20,676 nucleotides of DNA. It comes from M55B112 sp040880545 (GTDB lineage: Bacteria; Bacteroidota; Bacteroidia; Bacteroidales; GCA-2748055). Of the stretch, positions 1-9,074 are shown piece by piece. Made by a program: the position numbers and the translations under genes. The DNA lies in assembly GCA_040880545.1 (NCBI GenBank), contig JBBDIE010000124.1, positions 1-20,676 on the forward strand, given 5' to 3'. The notes under the pieces are model-generated. The model did not search any database, was not told where the DNA came from, and saw nothing but the letters and a program-made list of their open reading frames with translations. Each line of letters begins with the position of its first letter. Within the stretch, counting starts at the first letter, position 1.

Positions 1-33
1 TAACGCTTTCATAACAAACACTACAAAATATTA

Positions 34-41
34 TAACTTTC
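34..41 (+). promoter_or_regulatory. Possible -7 promoter box of the BNR-repeat gene
   Basis: TAACTTTC matches the Bacteroidota -7 consensus TAnnTTTG at seven of eight positions and lies 12 bases before the ATG at 53. No good -33 TTTG is seen at the usual spacing, so this is tentative. Confidence 0.3.
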
Positions 42-52
42 TGCCAATAATT

Positions 53-2392
53 ATGAAAATACTACTTACAAGTTTCGTTCTTATCGCAATGAGTGCCGGG
101 CTGTATGCCCAGAAAAAGCCAATGACCGGTGGCGAAGAGCGCCTGCAGGGATATGCCCTCCATGAGAAGATGCGGGTATCTTCCCCGTTCGACAGTTTGC
201 ACTGGCAATTTATCGGACCCACCAATATTTCGGGACGATGTACCGATGTGGAGGCGGTTTTGCCAAGGGGAAAGAATTATACCATCTGGGTTGCAACGGC
301 CAGTGGTGGTATTTGGAAAAGTCTGAATGAAGGGGTCTCCTTTGAACCGGTATTCGATAATTACGGTACCTCAACCATCGGCGACATTGCCATCGCACCA
401 TCGAATAGTGATATTGTATGGGCGGGAACCGGGGAAGCCAATATTTTCCGTTCCTCCAATGCCGGTTGTGGTGTCTGGAAAACAGAAGATGGCGGGGAAA
501 CCTGGGATCACATGGGGCTGGAAAACACATTCACCATCTCCCGGATCATCATTCATCCCGATGATCCCAATACCGTGTATGTGGCATCGGCGGGCCATGA
601 ATGGACCGCAAACAAGGAACGCGGTTTGTATAAAACCACCGATGGCGGCATTCACTGGGAAAAAATTCATTCCATCGATGAGGAGACCGGTATTATTGAC
701 CTGATCATGCACCCTGAAAATCCAGATATACTCTATGCCACCTCCTGGCAACGAACAAGGCTCAAATGGAACGATCCGCGTACTTTTCCGCACCACAAAA
801 ACAACCATGTATGGAGGTCCGTGAACGCAGGAAATTCCTGGGAAAAAATAAACCACGGACTACCGGAACCACAATACCGCGGACGGATGGGGATCGATAT
901 CTCCCGCTCAAACCCTGAGGTACTCTACCTGTTGGTCGACAATTACGATATTGCATACAAGGCAGAAAAAGGAGAACTGGATAATTACGGGCGTCCGAAA
1001 AAGGATGTAATCAAAGGGGCAACGATCTATAAATCAGTGAACGGGGGAAACAGCTGGTTCCAAACCAGTGGTAAGGATGATGCGATGAAAAAATATATGG
1101 AGAATCATTCAGCAACCTATGGCTGGGTTTTTGGGCAGATCCGCGTGGACCCGAATGATGAAAACGGAATTTACTCCCTGGGGATCTGGCTGAACCAGTC
1201 GTTCGACAGCGGGGAAACTTTTAATGAGATCCGGGATATCCATGCCGATCATCACGGCCTGTGGATCGACCCTGAAAATTCAAATTACCTCCTGTCGGCA
1301 CACGACGGAGGCCTGAGTGTATCGTACGACAAAGGCAAAAACTGGAGAAGCCTCATTAAGGAATTGCCGCTGGCCCAGTTCTACAACGTGGAATTCGACA
1401 ACGCGAAACCATTCAGGGTCTACGGATCCATCCAGGACCACCACAGTTTTTACAGCGAGGTGAACATGTCCCGCGGCAGAAACAACATCCGACCCACAGC
1501 ATGGAACTATACCCTGGGTGCCGAAGGCAGCACGCACATTGTTGATCCGCGCGACAACAATACCATTCTTGCCTCGCTATTTTACGGGAAACTTGCGAAA
1601 GCCACCGTGGATGGTTATCCGTCGGACATGAAATACGTGCTCCCATCGACGTTTCCGGATGAGTCCGAATTCAGGGGGCAATGGATGGCCCCCACCATAT
1701 TCTCCCCGCACAATCCCGATATCGTCTACCATGGCGTTCAATATGTGATGCGGTCAGAGGACCTGGGGGCAACATGGGAGAAAATCAGCCCCGACCTCAC
1801 AACCAATGATCCGAAAAAAAGGGGCGATATCAGTTACCAGACCATTACCTCCATCGACGAATCACCATTTCGTGCAGGATTGATCTATGCAGGGACCGAT
1901 GATGGCAGGCTGTGGAGAACAAAAGACGGTGGAAAGAGCTGGGAGGATATCAGGAAAAATCCGCTTCCGGTAAGATGGGTATCACGGATCATTGCTTCGG
2001 ACTATGATATGAGTACCGTCTATGTTACCCAGACCGGACGGCGTGACGATGATGCTCAGGTCTATATCTGGAGAAGTACTGATTTCGGGGATACCTGGGA
2101 AGATATATCAGCCAATATCCCGGTGGGACCGGTGAATGTTATACGCGAAGATCCGCACCGGAAAAATATTCTGTACGTGGGAACCGATGTGGGAACGTAC
2201 GTATCCACAGACAGTGGCGCCACCTGGAAAATTCTTGGTGACCTGCCCTGTACCTATGTCCACGATCTGAAGATCCATCCCCGTGAAAACCTGGTGATCA
2301 TTGCCACACATGGAAGAGGAATGTTTGTTTTGAATGCCGATACTGTCAATAAGACAGACAATGACCAGCAAAGGAATATTTGGGTAGATTAA
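53..2392 (+). CDS. Secreted BNR/VPS10-type repeat protein
   Basis: A 779-residue exported protein annotated in relatives as a glycosyl hydrolase, sortilin-like or WD40/YVTN/BNR-repeat protein. Residues 1-20 are a Sec signal peptide ending LYAQ. From about residue 80 to 730 there are at least nine Asp-box motifs (S/T-x-D-x-G-x-x-W type), including KTEDGGETWD, KTTDGGIHWE, RSVNAGNSWE, RTKDGGKSWE, RSTDFGDTWE and VSTDSGATWK. These are the turns of a multi-bladed beta-propeller; residues 76-83 (WVATASGG) are typical of the first blade. Some relatives carry a further C-terminal region of a few hundred residues; this copy ends soon after the last blade, without an obvious T9SS sorting domain. The name glycosyl hydrolase is inherited from Asp-box sialidases, and I see no catalytic motif supporting it. 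The fold is confident; the substrate is unknown. The ATG at 53 is the first start before the signal peptide. Confidence 0.9.
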   Translation: MKILLTSFVLIAMSAGLYAQKKPMTGGEERLQGYALHEKMRVSSPFDSLHWQFIGPTNISGRCTDVEAVLPRGKNYTIWVATASGGIWKSLNEGVSFEPVFDNYGTSTIGDIAIAPSNSDIVWAGTGEANIFRSSNAGCGVWKTEDGGETWDHMGLENTFTISRIIIHPDDPNTVYVASAGHEWTANKERGLYKTTDGGIHWEKIHSIDEETGIIDLIMHPENPDILYATSWQRTRLKWNDPRTFPHHKNNHVWRSVNAGNSWEKINHGLPEPQYRGRMGIDISRSNPEVLYLLVDNYDIAYKAEKGELDNYGRPKKDVIKGATIYKSVNGGNSWFQTSGKDDAMKKYMENHSATYGWVFGQIRVDPNDENGIYSLGIWLNQSFDSGETFNEIRDIHADHHGLWIDPENSNYLLSAHDGGLSVSYDKGKNWRSLIKELPLAQFYNVEFDNAKPFRVYGSIQDHHSFYSEVNMSRGRNNIRPTAWNYTLGAEGSTHIVDPRDNNTILASLFYGKLAKATVDGYPSDMKYVLPSTFPDESEFRGQWMAPTIFSPHNPDIVYHGVQYVMRSEDLGATWEKISPDLTTNDPKKRGDISYQTITSIDESPFRAGLIYAGTDDGRLWRTKDGGKSWEDIRKNPLPVRWVSRIIASDYDMSTVYVTQTGRRDDDAQVYIWRSTDFGDTWEDISANIPVGPVNVIREDPHRKNILYVGTDVGTYVSTDSGATWKILGDLPCTYVHDLKIHPRENLVIIATHGRGMFVLNADTVNKTDNDQQRNIWVD

Positions 2393-2404
2393 ACGGGACA
2401 GATG

Positions 2405-2436
2405 CAGGCTTCCGGGAATGTTCCCGGCCTGGCTGC
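2405..2436. repeat. GC-rich inverted repeat between the BNR gene and arsC-like gene
   Basis: CCGGGAA (2412-2418) and TTCCCGG (2421-2427) are perfect inverted arms two bases apart. The surrounding GCAG and CTGC can extend the structure. No T-run follows, so it is not a classical terminator. It sits in the 81-base gap between two co-directional genes and may act as an mRNA hairpin or a protein-binding palindrome. Confidence 0.45.
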
Positions 2437-2473
2437 AGTCCTGGCCCCTAACCATATAATAGCGATACCAGCG

Positions 2474-2815
2474 ATGATTAAAATTTATCACAACCCCCGA
2501 TGCAAAAAATCACGTGCAGGACTGGCCTATCTCAAAGAGCAGGGAATTGAACCCGAGGTGAGGCTATACCTTACTGATCCGCTGACCCCCGAGGAGTTGA
2601 AAAAACTGATCATGAAACTCAATATCCCGGCGTCTGAACTGGTGAGGAAACAGGAAGAGCAATATAAGAAGGAGCTGAAGGGACTCAATTTCAATGATGA
2701 TGAGTGGATCCGCATATACCTGGAAAATCCCAAACTGATCCGGCGGCCAATCGTAGAGGCCCGGGTAAAGGCGGTGATCGGGGATCCGGTGGAGAAAATT
2801 CGATCAATTTTGTAA
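2474..2815 (+). CDS. ArsC/Spx/YffB-family thioredoxin-fold protein
   Basis: A 113-residue protein of the ArsC-like family (arsenate reductase / Spx / YffB). It begins MIKIYHNPRCKKSRAG; Cys10 in the HNPRCxxSR context is the position of the nucleophilic cysteine of glutaredoxin-linked arsenate reductases. The C-terminal LIRRPIVE segment matches the conserved RRPI motif that supplies the oxyanion-binding arginine. Length fits the family (about 110-120). An upstream in-frame ATG at 2402 would add 24 residues, but those are encoded across the GC-rich inverted repeat and do not resemble the family, so 2474 is preferred. No arsenic-resistance genes (arsR, arsB, acr3) are nearby, so real arsenate reduction is unproved; many such stand-alone proteins have unknown roles. 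Possibly co-transcribed with the upstream BNR gene. Confidence 0.85.
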   Translation: MIKIYHNPRCKKSRAGLAYLKEQGIEPEVRLYLTDPLTPEELKKLIMKLNIPASELVRKQEEQYKKELKGLNFNDDEWIRIYLENPKLIRRPIVEARVKAVIGDPVEKIRSIL

Positions 2816-2876
2816 GTGGATTGTCGCTGTATTCAATGGGAGCGTCCTTTTTTAACCACAGAGGAATCAGACCCGC

Positions 2877-2909
2877 CAACTTGTACAAAGTTGAAAAAGC
2901 GTTATTTTG
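2877..2909 (+). promoter_or_regulatory. Candidate promoter with inverted repeat upstream of the CAP-like lipoprotein gene
   Basis: TTG at 2881-2883 and TTATTTTG at 2902-2909 (seven of eight to TAnnTTTG) are 18 bases apart, close to the Bacteroidota -33/-7 spacing. The -33 is embedded in an inverted repeat, CAACTT (2877-2882) and AAGTTG (2888-2893). The ATG follows at 2934. Confidence 0.45.
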
Positions 2910-2933
2910 TGAAAAATTTTAAAACCATCTATC

Positions 2934-3410
2934 ATGAAAAATACCATCGTTACATACCTCGTCATCCTGTCGGGGTTGATATTCTTCGCTGGTTGTGAGA
3001 AGAACGAATCAACCACCATCAAGGTTATCGAAGGACAGATCTTCAATGAGATTAAGGCACACAGGATCGATAACGGTATATCTTCCGACGCCCCGTTCGT
3101 GCACCAGTTTATCATGGTCAAGGAGGCACAGCTATTCAGCGCTAAAATGGCTTACGGAACGGGAGGGCTGGATACAACCGGTATTTCGGCGCACTGGGAT
3201 ATGATCCACGACAAAATCGGGGGATACAACGACCTGACGCTGATCCAGGCGACGTCGCAGACCTCTTCGGCCGATATTGTCGGCAACTGGACCAATGACT
3301 CGACGATCAGCGCCATGATGCTGGATGAATTTAGTCAATGCGGCGTGGGAGTTGAATACGGAAATGATAATGTGGCGTATGTTACGGTGTTGATGATGTT
3401 GATCGATTAG
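2934..3410 (+). CDS. Lipoprotein with a probable degenerate CAP (SCP/PR1-like) domain
   Basis: A 158-residue predicted lipoprotein. A hydrophobic stretch at residues 4-19 ends in the lipobox FAGC with Cys21, followed by EKNES. The rest has the layout of a CAP-superfamily domain: an early helix with IFNEIKAHRIDNGI, then GISAHW near the middle (place of the first family His), a segment SSADIVGNWTND resembling the conserved 'sA..vv.gW..S', and a final strand pair GVGVEYGN / AYVTVLMM. The usual second motif (S-P-G-H-R) is replaced by NDSTIS, so the second histidine is missing. This family assignment rests on pattern and order only. The active-site loss suggests a binding or structural role rather than the original function. 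Likely in the periplasm or outer membrane. It stands alone between ArsC-like and fumC genes with its own promoter. Confidence 0.7.
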   Translation: MKNTIVTYLVILSGLIFFAGCEKNESTTIKVIEGQIFNEIKAHRIDNGISSDAPFVHQFIMVKEAQLFSAKMAYGTGGLDTTGISAHWDMIHDKIGGYNDLTLIQATSQTSSADIVGNWTNDSTISAMMLDEFSQCGVGVEYGNDNVAYVTVLMMLID

Positions 3411-3455
3411 GGAAAAATTTACATCTCCGCCTTTTCAAAAACATGCCTGTCTCCG

Positions 3456-3477
3456 CGTAAAAACCTCTGTTTTTACG
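3456..3477. promoter_or_regulatory. Perfect 9-base inverted repeat just upstream of the fumC -7 box
   Basis: CGTAAAAAC (3456-3464), loop CTCT, GTTTTTACG (3469-3477). It directly abuts TACATTTA (3478-3485), a seven-of-eight match to the -7 consensus, 17 bases before the fumC ATG. No T-run follows the stem, so an operator is more likely than a terminator. Confidence 0.5.
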
Positions 3478-3502
3478 TACATTTACGTTCAAATAAAATC
3501 CT

Positions 3503-4909
<1,407 letters not shown>

Positions 4910-4966
4910 TTTTTGGGAAACGTACTTGTTGCATCCGTTATATGATGTAAAATATAAAAATAATTG

Positions 4967-4997
4967 TTGCCAGACAATACGCATTGTCGTTACTTTG
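4967..4997 (+). promoter_or_regulatory. mutAB promoter with palindrome in the spacer
   Basis: TTG (4967-4969) and TTACTTTG (4990-4997) are 20 bases apart, a good Bacteroidota -33/-7 pair. Between them lies an exact inverted repeat, GACAAT (4973-4978) and ATTGTC (4983-4988) around ACGC. It fills the spacer where a repressor would block polymerase. The expected transcript start is near 5004, 20-odd bases before the mutA ATG. Confidence 0.6.
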
Positions 4998-5026
4998 CAG
5001 ATTCAGTAACGGTCCAAAATATTCTT

Positions 5027-6883
5027 ATGACAAAAAACCGATTGTTTGATGAATTCCCCGGCATCTCATCAGAAGCATGGAGAGACAAGGTCAACGCAGA
5101 CCTGTGTGGAGCCGCTTTCGGCAAAAAACTGGTCTGGAGAACGGGTGAGGGTTTCGATCTGCAGCCCTATTACAGGCAGGAGGACCTTGAAAAACTTTCG
5201 GTAGCAAACCGGGGGCCGGAACCACATCCCTTTACGGGCAGGCTCAGAAATGACTGGAAGATCAGGCAGGACTTCGCGGCCGATCCTGATCCCGCATCAT
5301 TGCACAGGAAAATAAAAAATGCCATCGGTCGTGGCGCGGAAGCCATTGGTATTGATATGTCGGGAATGGCCGATTCTGATCCGGAAGTAATAAGCAGTCT
5401 GCTCAACGGCATTGATATGGAAAAAGTGGAGCTGAATTTCAAAAATCTGCTTCACCCCAAGCAATTTTATAAGGCACTGACAGGAACCCTTAGCTCCACA
5501 GGAACGGATCCTTCCGCTGTTTCAGGTTCCCTGGGACTTGATCCCCTGGGCAAGCTGCTGGCTGAAGGGAACCTGGATGAAACATCCTTCGACATACTTG
5601 CGGAGCTCATCCGGGAGGGAGCCACCGGGCTGCCCGGATTCAAAATACTTACAATTGACGCAGGGTTATTACAGGACTGTGGATCCACCCTTTCCCAGGA
5701 ACTGGGTTTCGGTTTGTCCATGGCCAATGAATATTTCAACCAGCTGACCGGTCGTGGAGTTGAGCCCGGGACCATTATGAAAAGCATCTCCTTTAGTTTT
5801 GCCACCGGCCCCAACTATTTCATGGAGATTGCAAAACTGAGGGCAGCACGCTGGCTCTGGATGGCATGCTGCCATGGTTGGGGAGTTGAAGGGCCCGCAA
5901 CCATGCATATCCATGCCCGCACCTCCAGCTGGAACCTTACCCTGTACGATCCCAATGTGAACATGCTCCGAACCACCACCGAAGCGATGTCGGCCAGCCT
6001 CGGGGGATGCAACTCCATGTCGGTTCATCCCTTCGATTACACCTTCAGGGAGGAAAATGAATTTACTGCCCGTATTGCCAGGAACACACAGGTGATCCTG
6101 AAGGAGGAGGCACATTTTGATAAAGTATCGGACCCGGCTGCCGGATCATACTACATCGAACAGCTCACCGAAAGCATCGCACAGCAATCATGGAACCACT
6201 TTTTGGAGATTGAAGGGCGGGAAGGTTTCCTGACAGCATTTAAAGATGGCTGGGTAGTTCAACAGGTGGAGGCCTCGGCCGTATCCAAACAGGCAGCTGC
6301 ATCTGCGGGCAGGGACACCATACTTGGCGTAAATAAATATCCCGACTTCCGGGAACTTGTCCTCAAACAGGGGGTCCATACGGAAGAATATACCGAACCA
6401 ACAAACAGCAACTACAAACCGCTGAAGCGGTTCAGAATATCGGCAGAGATCGAACAACTTCGCTTTCAGACCGAAAAAAGCGGAGAACGGCCCCGGGTAT
6501 TCCTGTTAAAATATGGTGATCCGGACTGGATGACGGCCCGGGGAAGGTTCGCCGGTAACTTTTTTGCATGTGCAGGTTACGAGATCCTGGATAATCACGG
6601 CTTCAGTTCTGTTGAAGAGGGAATGAAAGTGGCGGGGAAGGCGAATGCAGATATTATTGTGCTTTGCAGTTCCGATCCGGAATATGCAGAAACCGCACCG
6701 CAGGTTTTTGATGCCTTGAAAAACAGCGCTGAGATCGTTATTGCCGGATACCCTGCAGACAGTATGGAAGAACTGCAGCAAAAAGGGATCGCCCATTTTA
6801 TTCATGTAAAAAGTAATTTACTGGGGGAACTTGAAAAGTTCCAATCCATAATACGTACCAAAAAGAACCGGGGCGACTCATGA
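5027..6883 (+). CDS. mutA: Methylmalonyl-CoA mutase small (beta) subunit
   Basis: The 618-residue small subunit of the heterodimeric B12-dependent mutase that interconverts methylmalonyl-CoA and succinyl-CoA. The TIM-barrel domain is recognisable from residues ~65-450: FATGPNYFMEIAKLRAARWLW, HARTSSWNLTLYDPNVNMLRTTTEA, GGCNSMSVHPFD and DPAAGSYYIE. The C-terminal domain (from about residue 488) has the cobalamin-domain fold but the axial-ligand motif DxHxxG is degenerate: D500-W-M502-T-A-R, with Met where His would be. That is normal for the non-catalytic subunit. The ATG at 5027 is chosen because it begins the family-like MTKNRLFDEFPGIS and lies just after the promoter; an upstream TTG at 4964 overlaps the -33 box and cannot be transcribed from it. 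Followed 55 bases later by mutB. Confidence 0.95.
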   Translation: MTKNRLFDEFPGISSEAWRDKVNADLCGAAFGKKLVWRTGEGFDLQPYYRQEDLEKLSVANRGPEPHPFTGRLRNDWKIRQDFAADPDPASLHRKIKNAIGRGAEAIGIDMSGMADSDPEVISSLLNGIDMEKVELNFKNLLHPKQFYKALTGTLSSTGTDPSAVSGSLGLDPLGKLLAEGNLDETSFDILAELIREGATGLPGFKILTIDAGLLQDCGSTLSQELGFGLSMANEYFNQLTGRGVEPGTIMKSISFSFATGPNYFMEIAKLRAARWLWMACCHGWGVEGPATMHIHARTSSWNLTLYDPNVNMLRTTTEAMSASLGGCNSMSVHPFDYTFREENEFTARIARNTQVILKEEAHFDKVSDPAAGSYYIEQLTESIAQQSWNHFLEIEGREGFLTAFKDGWVVQQVEASAVSKQAAASAGRDTILGVNKYPDFRELVLKQGVHTEEYTEPTNSNYKPLKRFRISAEIEQLRFQTEKSGERPRVFLLKYGDPDWMTARGRFAGNFFACAGYEILDNHGFSSVEEGMKVAGKANADIIVLCSSDPEYAETAPQVFDALKNSAEIVIAGYPADSMEELQQKGIAHFIHVKSNLLGELEKFQSIIRTKKNRGDS

Positions 6884-6938
6884 GGAGGAATGCCGGCAGA
6901 CCTGCATTAGCGAAGTACCGCGGATAACAGATAAAAGG

Positions 6939-9074
6939 ATGAAACCAGATTTTAAAAAGATAGATTTCACCAAATTCGGCCCCCCGGCCACATCACCGGA
7001 CGCTTCAGAAAGCGGTTGGGCCACACCGGAGCAGATCAACATCAAACCGGTTTACTCCGCCGCAGACCTGGAGGGGCTGGAGCATCTGAACTATGCAGCG
7101 GGGCTCCCGCCATTTTTGCGCGGCCCCTACTCTGCCATGTATAGCATGCGACCGTGGACCATCAGGCAGTACGCGGGGTTCTCCACCGCGGAGGAGTCGA
7201 ATGCGTTTTACAGGCGCAACCTGGCGGCCGGACAAAAGGGGTTGTCGGTGGCGTTCGACCTGGCCACTCACAGGGGCTACGATTCGGACCACGAACGGGT
7301 GACCGGCGATGTGGGAAAAGCAGGGGTTGCCGTAGATTCAATACTGGACATGGAGATTCTTTTCGACCAGATCCCCCTGAAGGAGATGTCGGTTTCGATG
7401 ACCATGAACGGTGCGGTGCTACCGGTAATGGCTTTTTACATTGTTGCCGGGCTTGAACAGGGAGCAAAACTTGAAGAGCTTTCTGGTACCATTCAAAATG
7501 ATATCCTCAAGGAGTTCATGGTGCGGAACACCTATATCTACCCGCCAAAAATGTCCATGAGGATCATTGCCGACATATTCGAATACACATCCAAAAAGAT
7601 GCCACGCTTCAACAGCATCAGCGTATCGGGTTACCACATGCAGGAGGCGGGTGCCACAGCCGACATTGAGCTGGCCTATACCCTGGCCGACGGACTGGAA
7701 TACCTGCGGGCAGGGATCGATGCCGGCATAGCCATCGACAAATTCGCGCCCCGCGTATCGTTCTTCTGGGCCGTTGGCATGAACCACTTCATGGAGATCG
7801 CGAAAATGCGTGCCGCCAGGATGTTGTGGGCCAGGATCGTGAAAAAGTTTAACCCGGAGAATCCTAAATCCATGGCGCTGCGCACACACTCCCAGACCTC
7901 GGGCTGGAGCCTCACGGAACAGGATCCCTTCAACAATGTGGCAAGAACCTGCATCGAAGCCATGGCCGCCGCACTGGGCCATACACAGTCGCTCCACACC
8001 AACGCGCTCGACGAGGCCATCGCGCTTCCCACCGACTTCTCGGCACGTATTGCGCGTAATACACAGATCTACCTCCAGGAGGAGACCGGAATCTGCAAAT
8101 CTGTGGATCCGTGGGCGGGCTCGTACTATGTGGAAACACTCACCCACGAACTGGTCCACAAAGCCTGGGAACATATTGAGGAAATTGAAAAGTTGGGGGG
8201 AATGGCCAAAGCCATTGAGACGGGGATCCCGAAAATGCGGATCGAAGAGGCAGCGGCACGGAAACAAGCGCGAATCGACAGCGGAAAGGATATCATCGTA
8301 GGACTCAATAAATACCGGCTGGAAAAGGAGGACCCCATCGATATCCTGGAGGTGGACAATCCCGCTGTACGCAAATCGCAAATTGCCAGGCTTAAAAAGT
8401 TAAAGGAGAACAGGAACAATGAAGAGGTACAGGCGGCGCTGAGGGCCATAACCAACGCGGCCAGGAGCGGTACCGGCAATCTCCTGGAATTATCGGTTGA
8501 AGCTGCAAAAAAACGCGCTTCCCTGGGTGAAATATCCAGTGCCATTGAAGAGGTAAGCGGCCGGTATAAAGCGGTGATCCGTTCCATATCGGGCATCTAC
8601 TCATCGGAATCGGGGCAGGATAAAACCTTTGAGGAGGCCCGGAGCCTGGCCAGGGAATTTGCGAAAAAGCAGGGCCGGCAACCCAGGATCATGATTGCCA
8701 AAATGGGGCAGGACGGACACGACAGGGGAGCGAAGGTGGTTGCAACCGGCTATGCCGATATCGGGTTCGATGTGGATATTGGACCGCTGTTCCAGACACC
8801 GGCGGAGGCAGCAAAACAGGCGGTGGAAAATGATGTTCATGTGCTGGGGGTCTCCTCCCTGGCAGCGGGCCACAAAACACTCATACCAGACGTTATCCGG
8901 GAGCTGAAGAGACAGGGAAGGGAAGATATCATGGTGATCGCCGGAGGTGTGATCCCGGCACAGGATTACTCCTTCCTTTACGATGCCGGCGTTGTTGCGA
9001 TCTTCGGGCCCGGGACCTCCATCTCCCTGGCGGGGAAGAAGATGCTGGAGGTGCTGCTGGAGAGTTATTCATGA
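6939..9074 (+). CDS. mutB: Methylmalonyl-CoA mutase large (alpha, catalytic) subunit
   Basis: The 711-residue catalytic subunit. The substrate-binding TIM barrel covers roughly residues 30-510, with RGPYSAMYSMRPWTIRQYAGF near the entrance, GLSVAFDLATHRGYDSD, and AVGMNHFMEIAKMRAARMLW. The C-terminal B12 domain contains D592-G-H594-D-R-G597, where His594 is the lower axial cobalt ligand, followed by the GVSSLAAGH and VIAGGVIP loops of the Rossmann-like fold. Length matches the family. It works with MutA to link succinyl-CoA with (R)-methylmalonyl-CoA, used in propionate formation or consumption. No epimerase, meaB chaperone or carboxylase gene is in the window, and no cobalamin riboswitch is seen upstream of the operon. 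Its last 10 bases overlap the convergent hydrolase gene. Confidence 0.97.
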   Translation: MKPDFKKIDFTKFGPPATSPDASESGWATPEQINIKPVYSAADLEGLEHLNYAAGLPPFLRGPYSAMYSMRPWTIRQYAGFSTAEESNAFYRRNLAAGQKGLSVAFDLATHRGYDSDHERVTGDVGKAGVAVDSILDMEILFDQIPLKEMSVSMTMNGAVLPVMAFYIVAGLEQGAKLEELSGTIQNDILKEFMVRNTYIYPPKMSMRIIADIFEYTSKKMPRFNSISVSGYHMQEAGATADIELAYTLADGLEYLRAGIDAGIAIDKFAPRVSFFWAVGMNHFMEIAKMRAARMLWARIVKKFNPENPKSMALRTHSQTSGWSLTEQDPFNNVARTCIEAMAAALGHTQSLHTNALDEAIALPTDFSARIARNTQIYLQEETGICKSVDPWAGSYYVETLTHELVHKAWEHIEEIEKLGGMAKAIETGIPKMRIEEAAARKQARIDSGKDIIVGLNKYRLEKEDPIDILEVDNPAVRKSQIARLKKLKENRNNEEVQAALRAITNAARSGTGNLLELSVEAAKKRASLGEISSAIEEVSGRYKAVIRSISGIYSSESGQDKTFEEARSLAREFAKKQGRQPRIMIAKMGQDGHDRGAKVVATGYADIGFDVDIGPLFQTPAEAAKQAVENDVHVLGVSSLAAGHKTLIPDVIRELKRQGREDIMVIAGGVIPAQDYSFLYDAGVVAIFGPGTSISLAGKKMLEVLLESYS

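Noticed and set aside
2402..2473. Longer start of the ArsC-like protein
   Set aside because: The extra 24 residues are encoded by the GC palindrome region and do not resemble the family. The thioredoxin-fold strand begins at the ATG at 2474.
4964..5026. Longer mutA start at TTG 4964
   Set aside because: It overlaps the -33 element and precedes the expected transcript start. The ATG at 5027 begins the conserved N-terminus.
6882..6910. GAGGAGG followed by a six-codon mini-ORF between mutA and mutB
   Set aside because: The ribosome site is only one base from the ATG and the peptide (MPADLH) shows no regulatory pattern, so it is most likely chance.
7419..8381. 320-codon open frame opposite mutB
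   Set aside because: It is antisense to a complete mutB with all family motifs, and its Cys/His-rich composition is typical of shadow frames.
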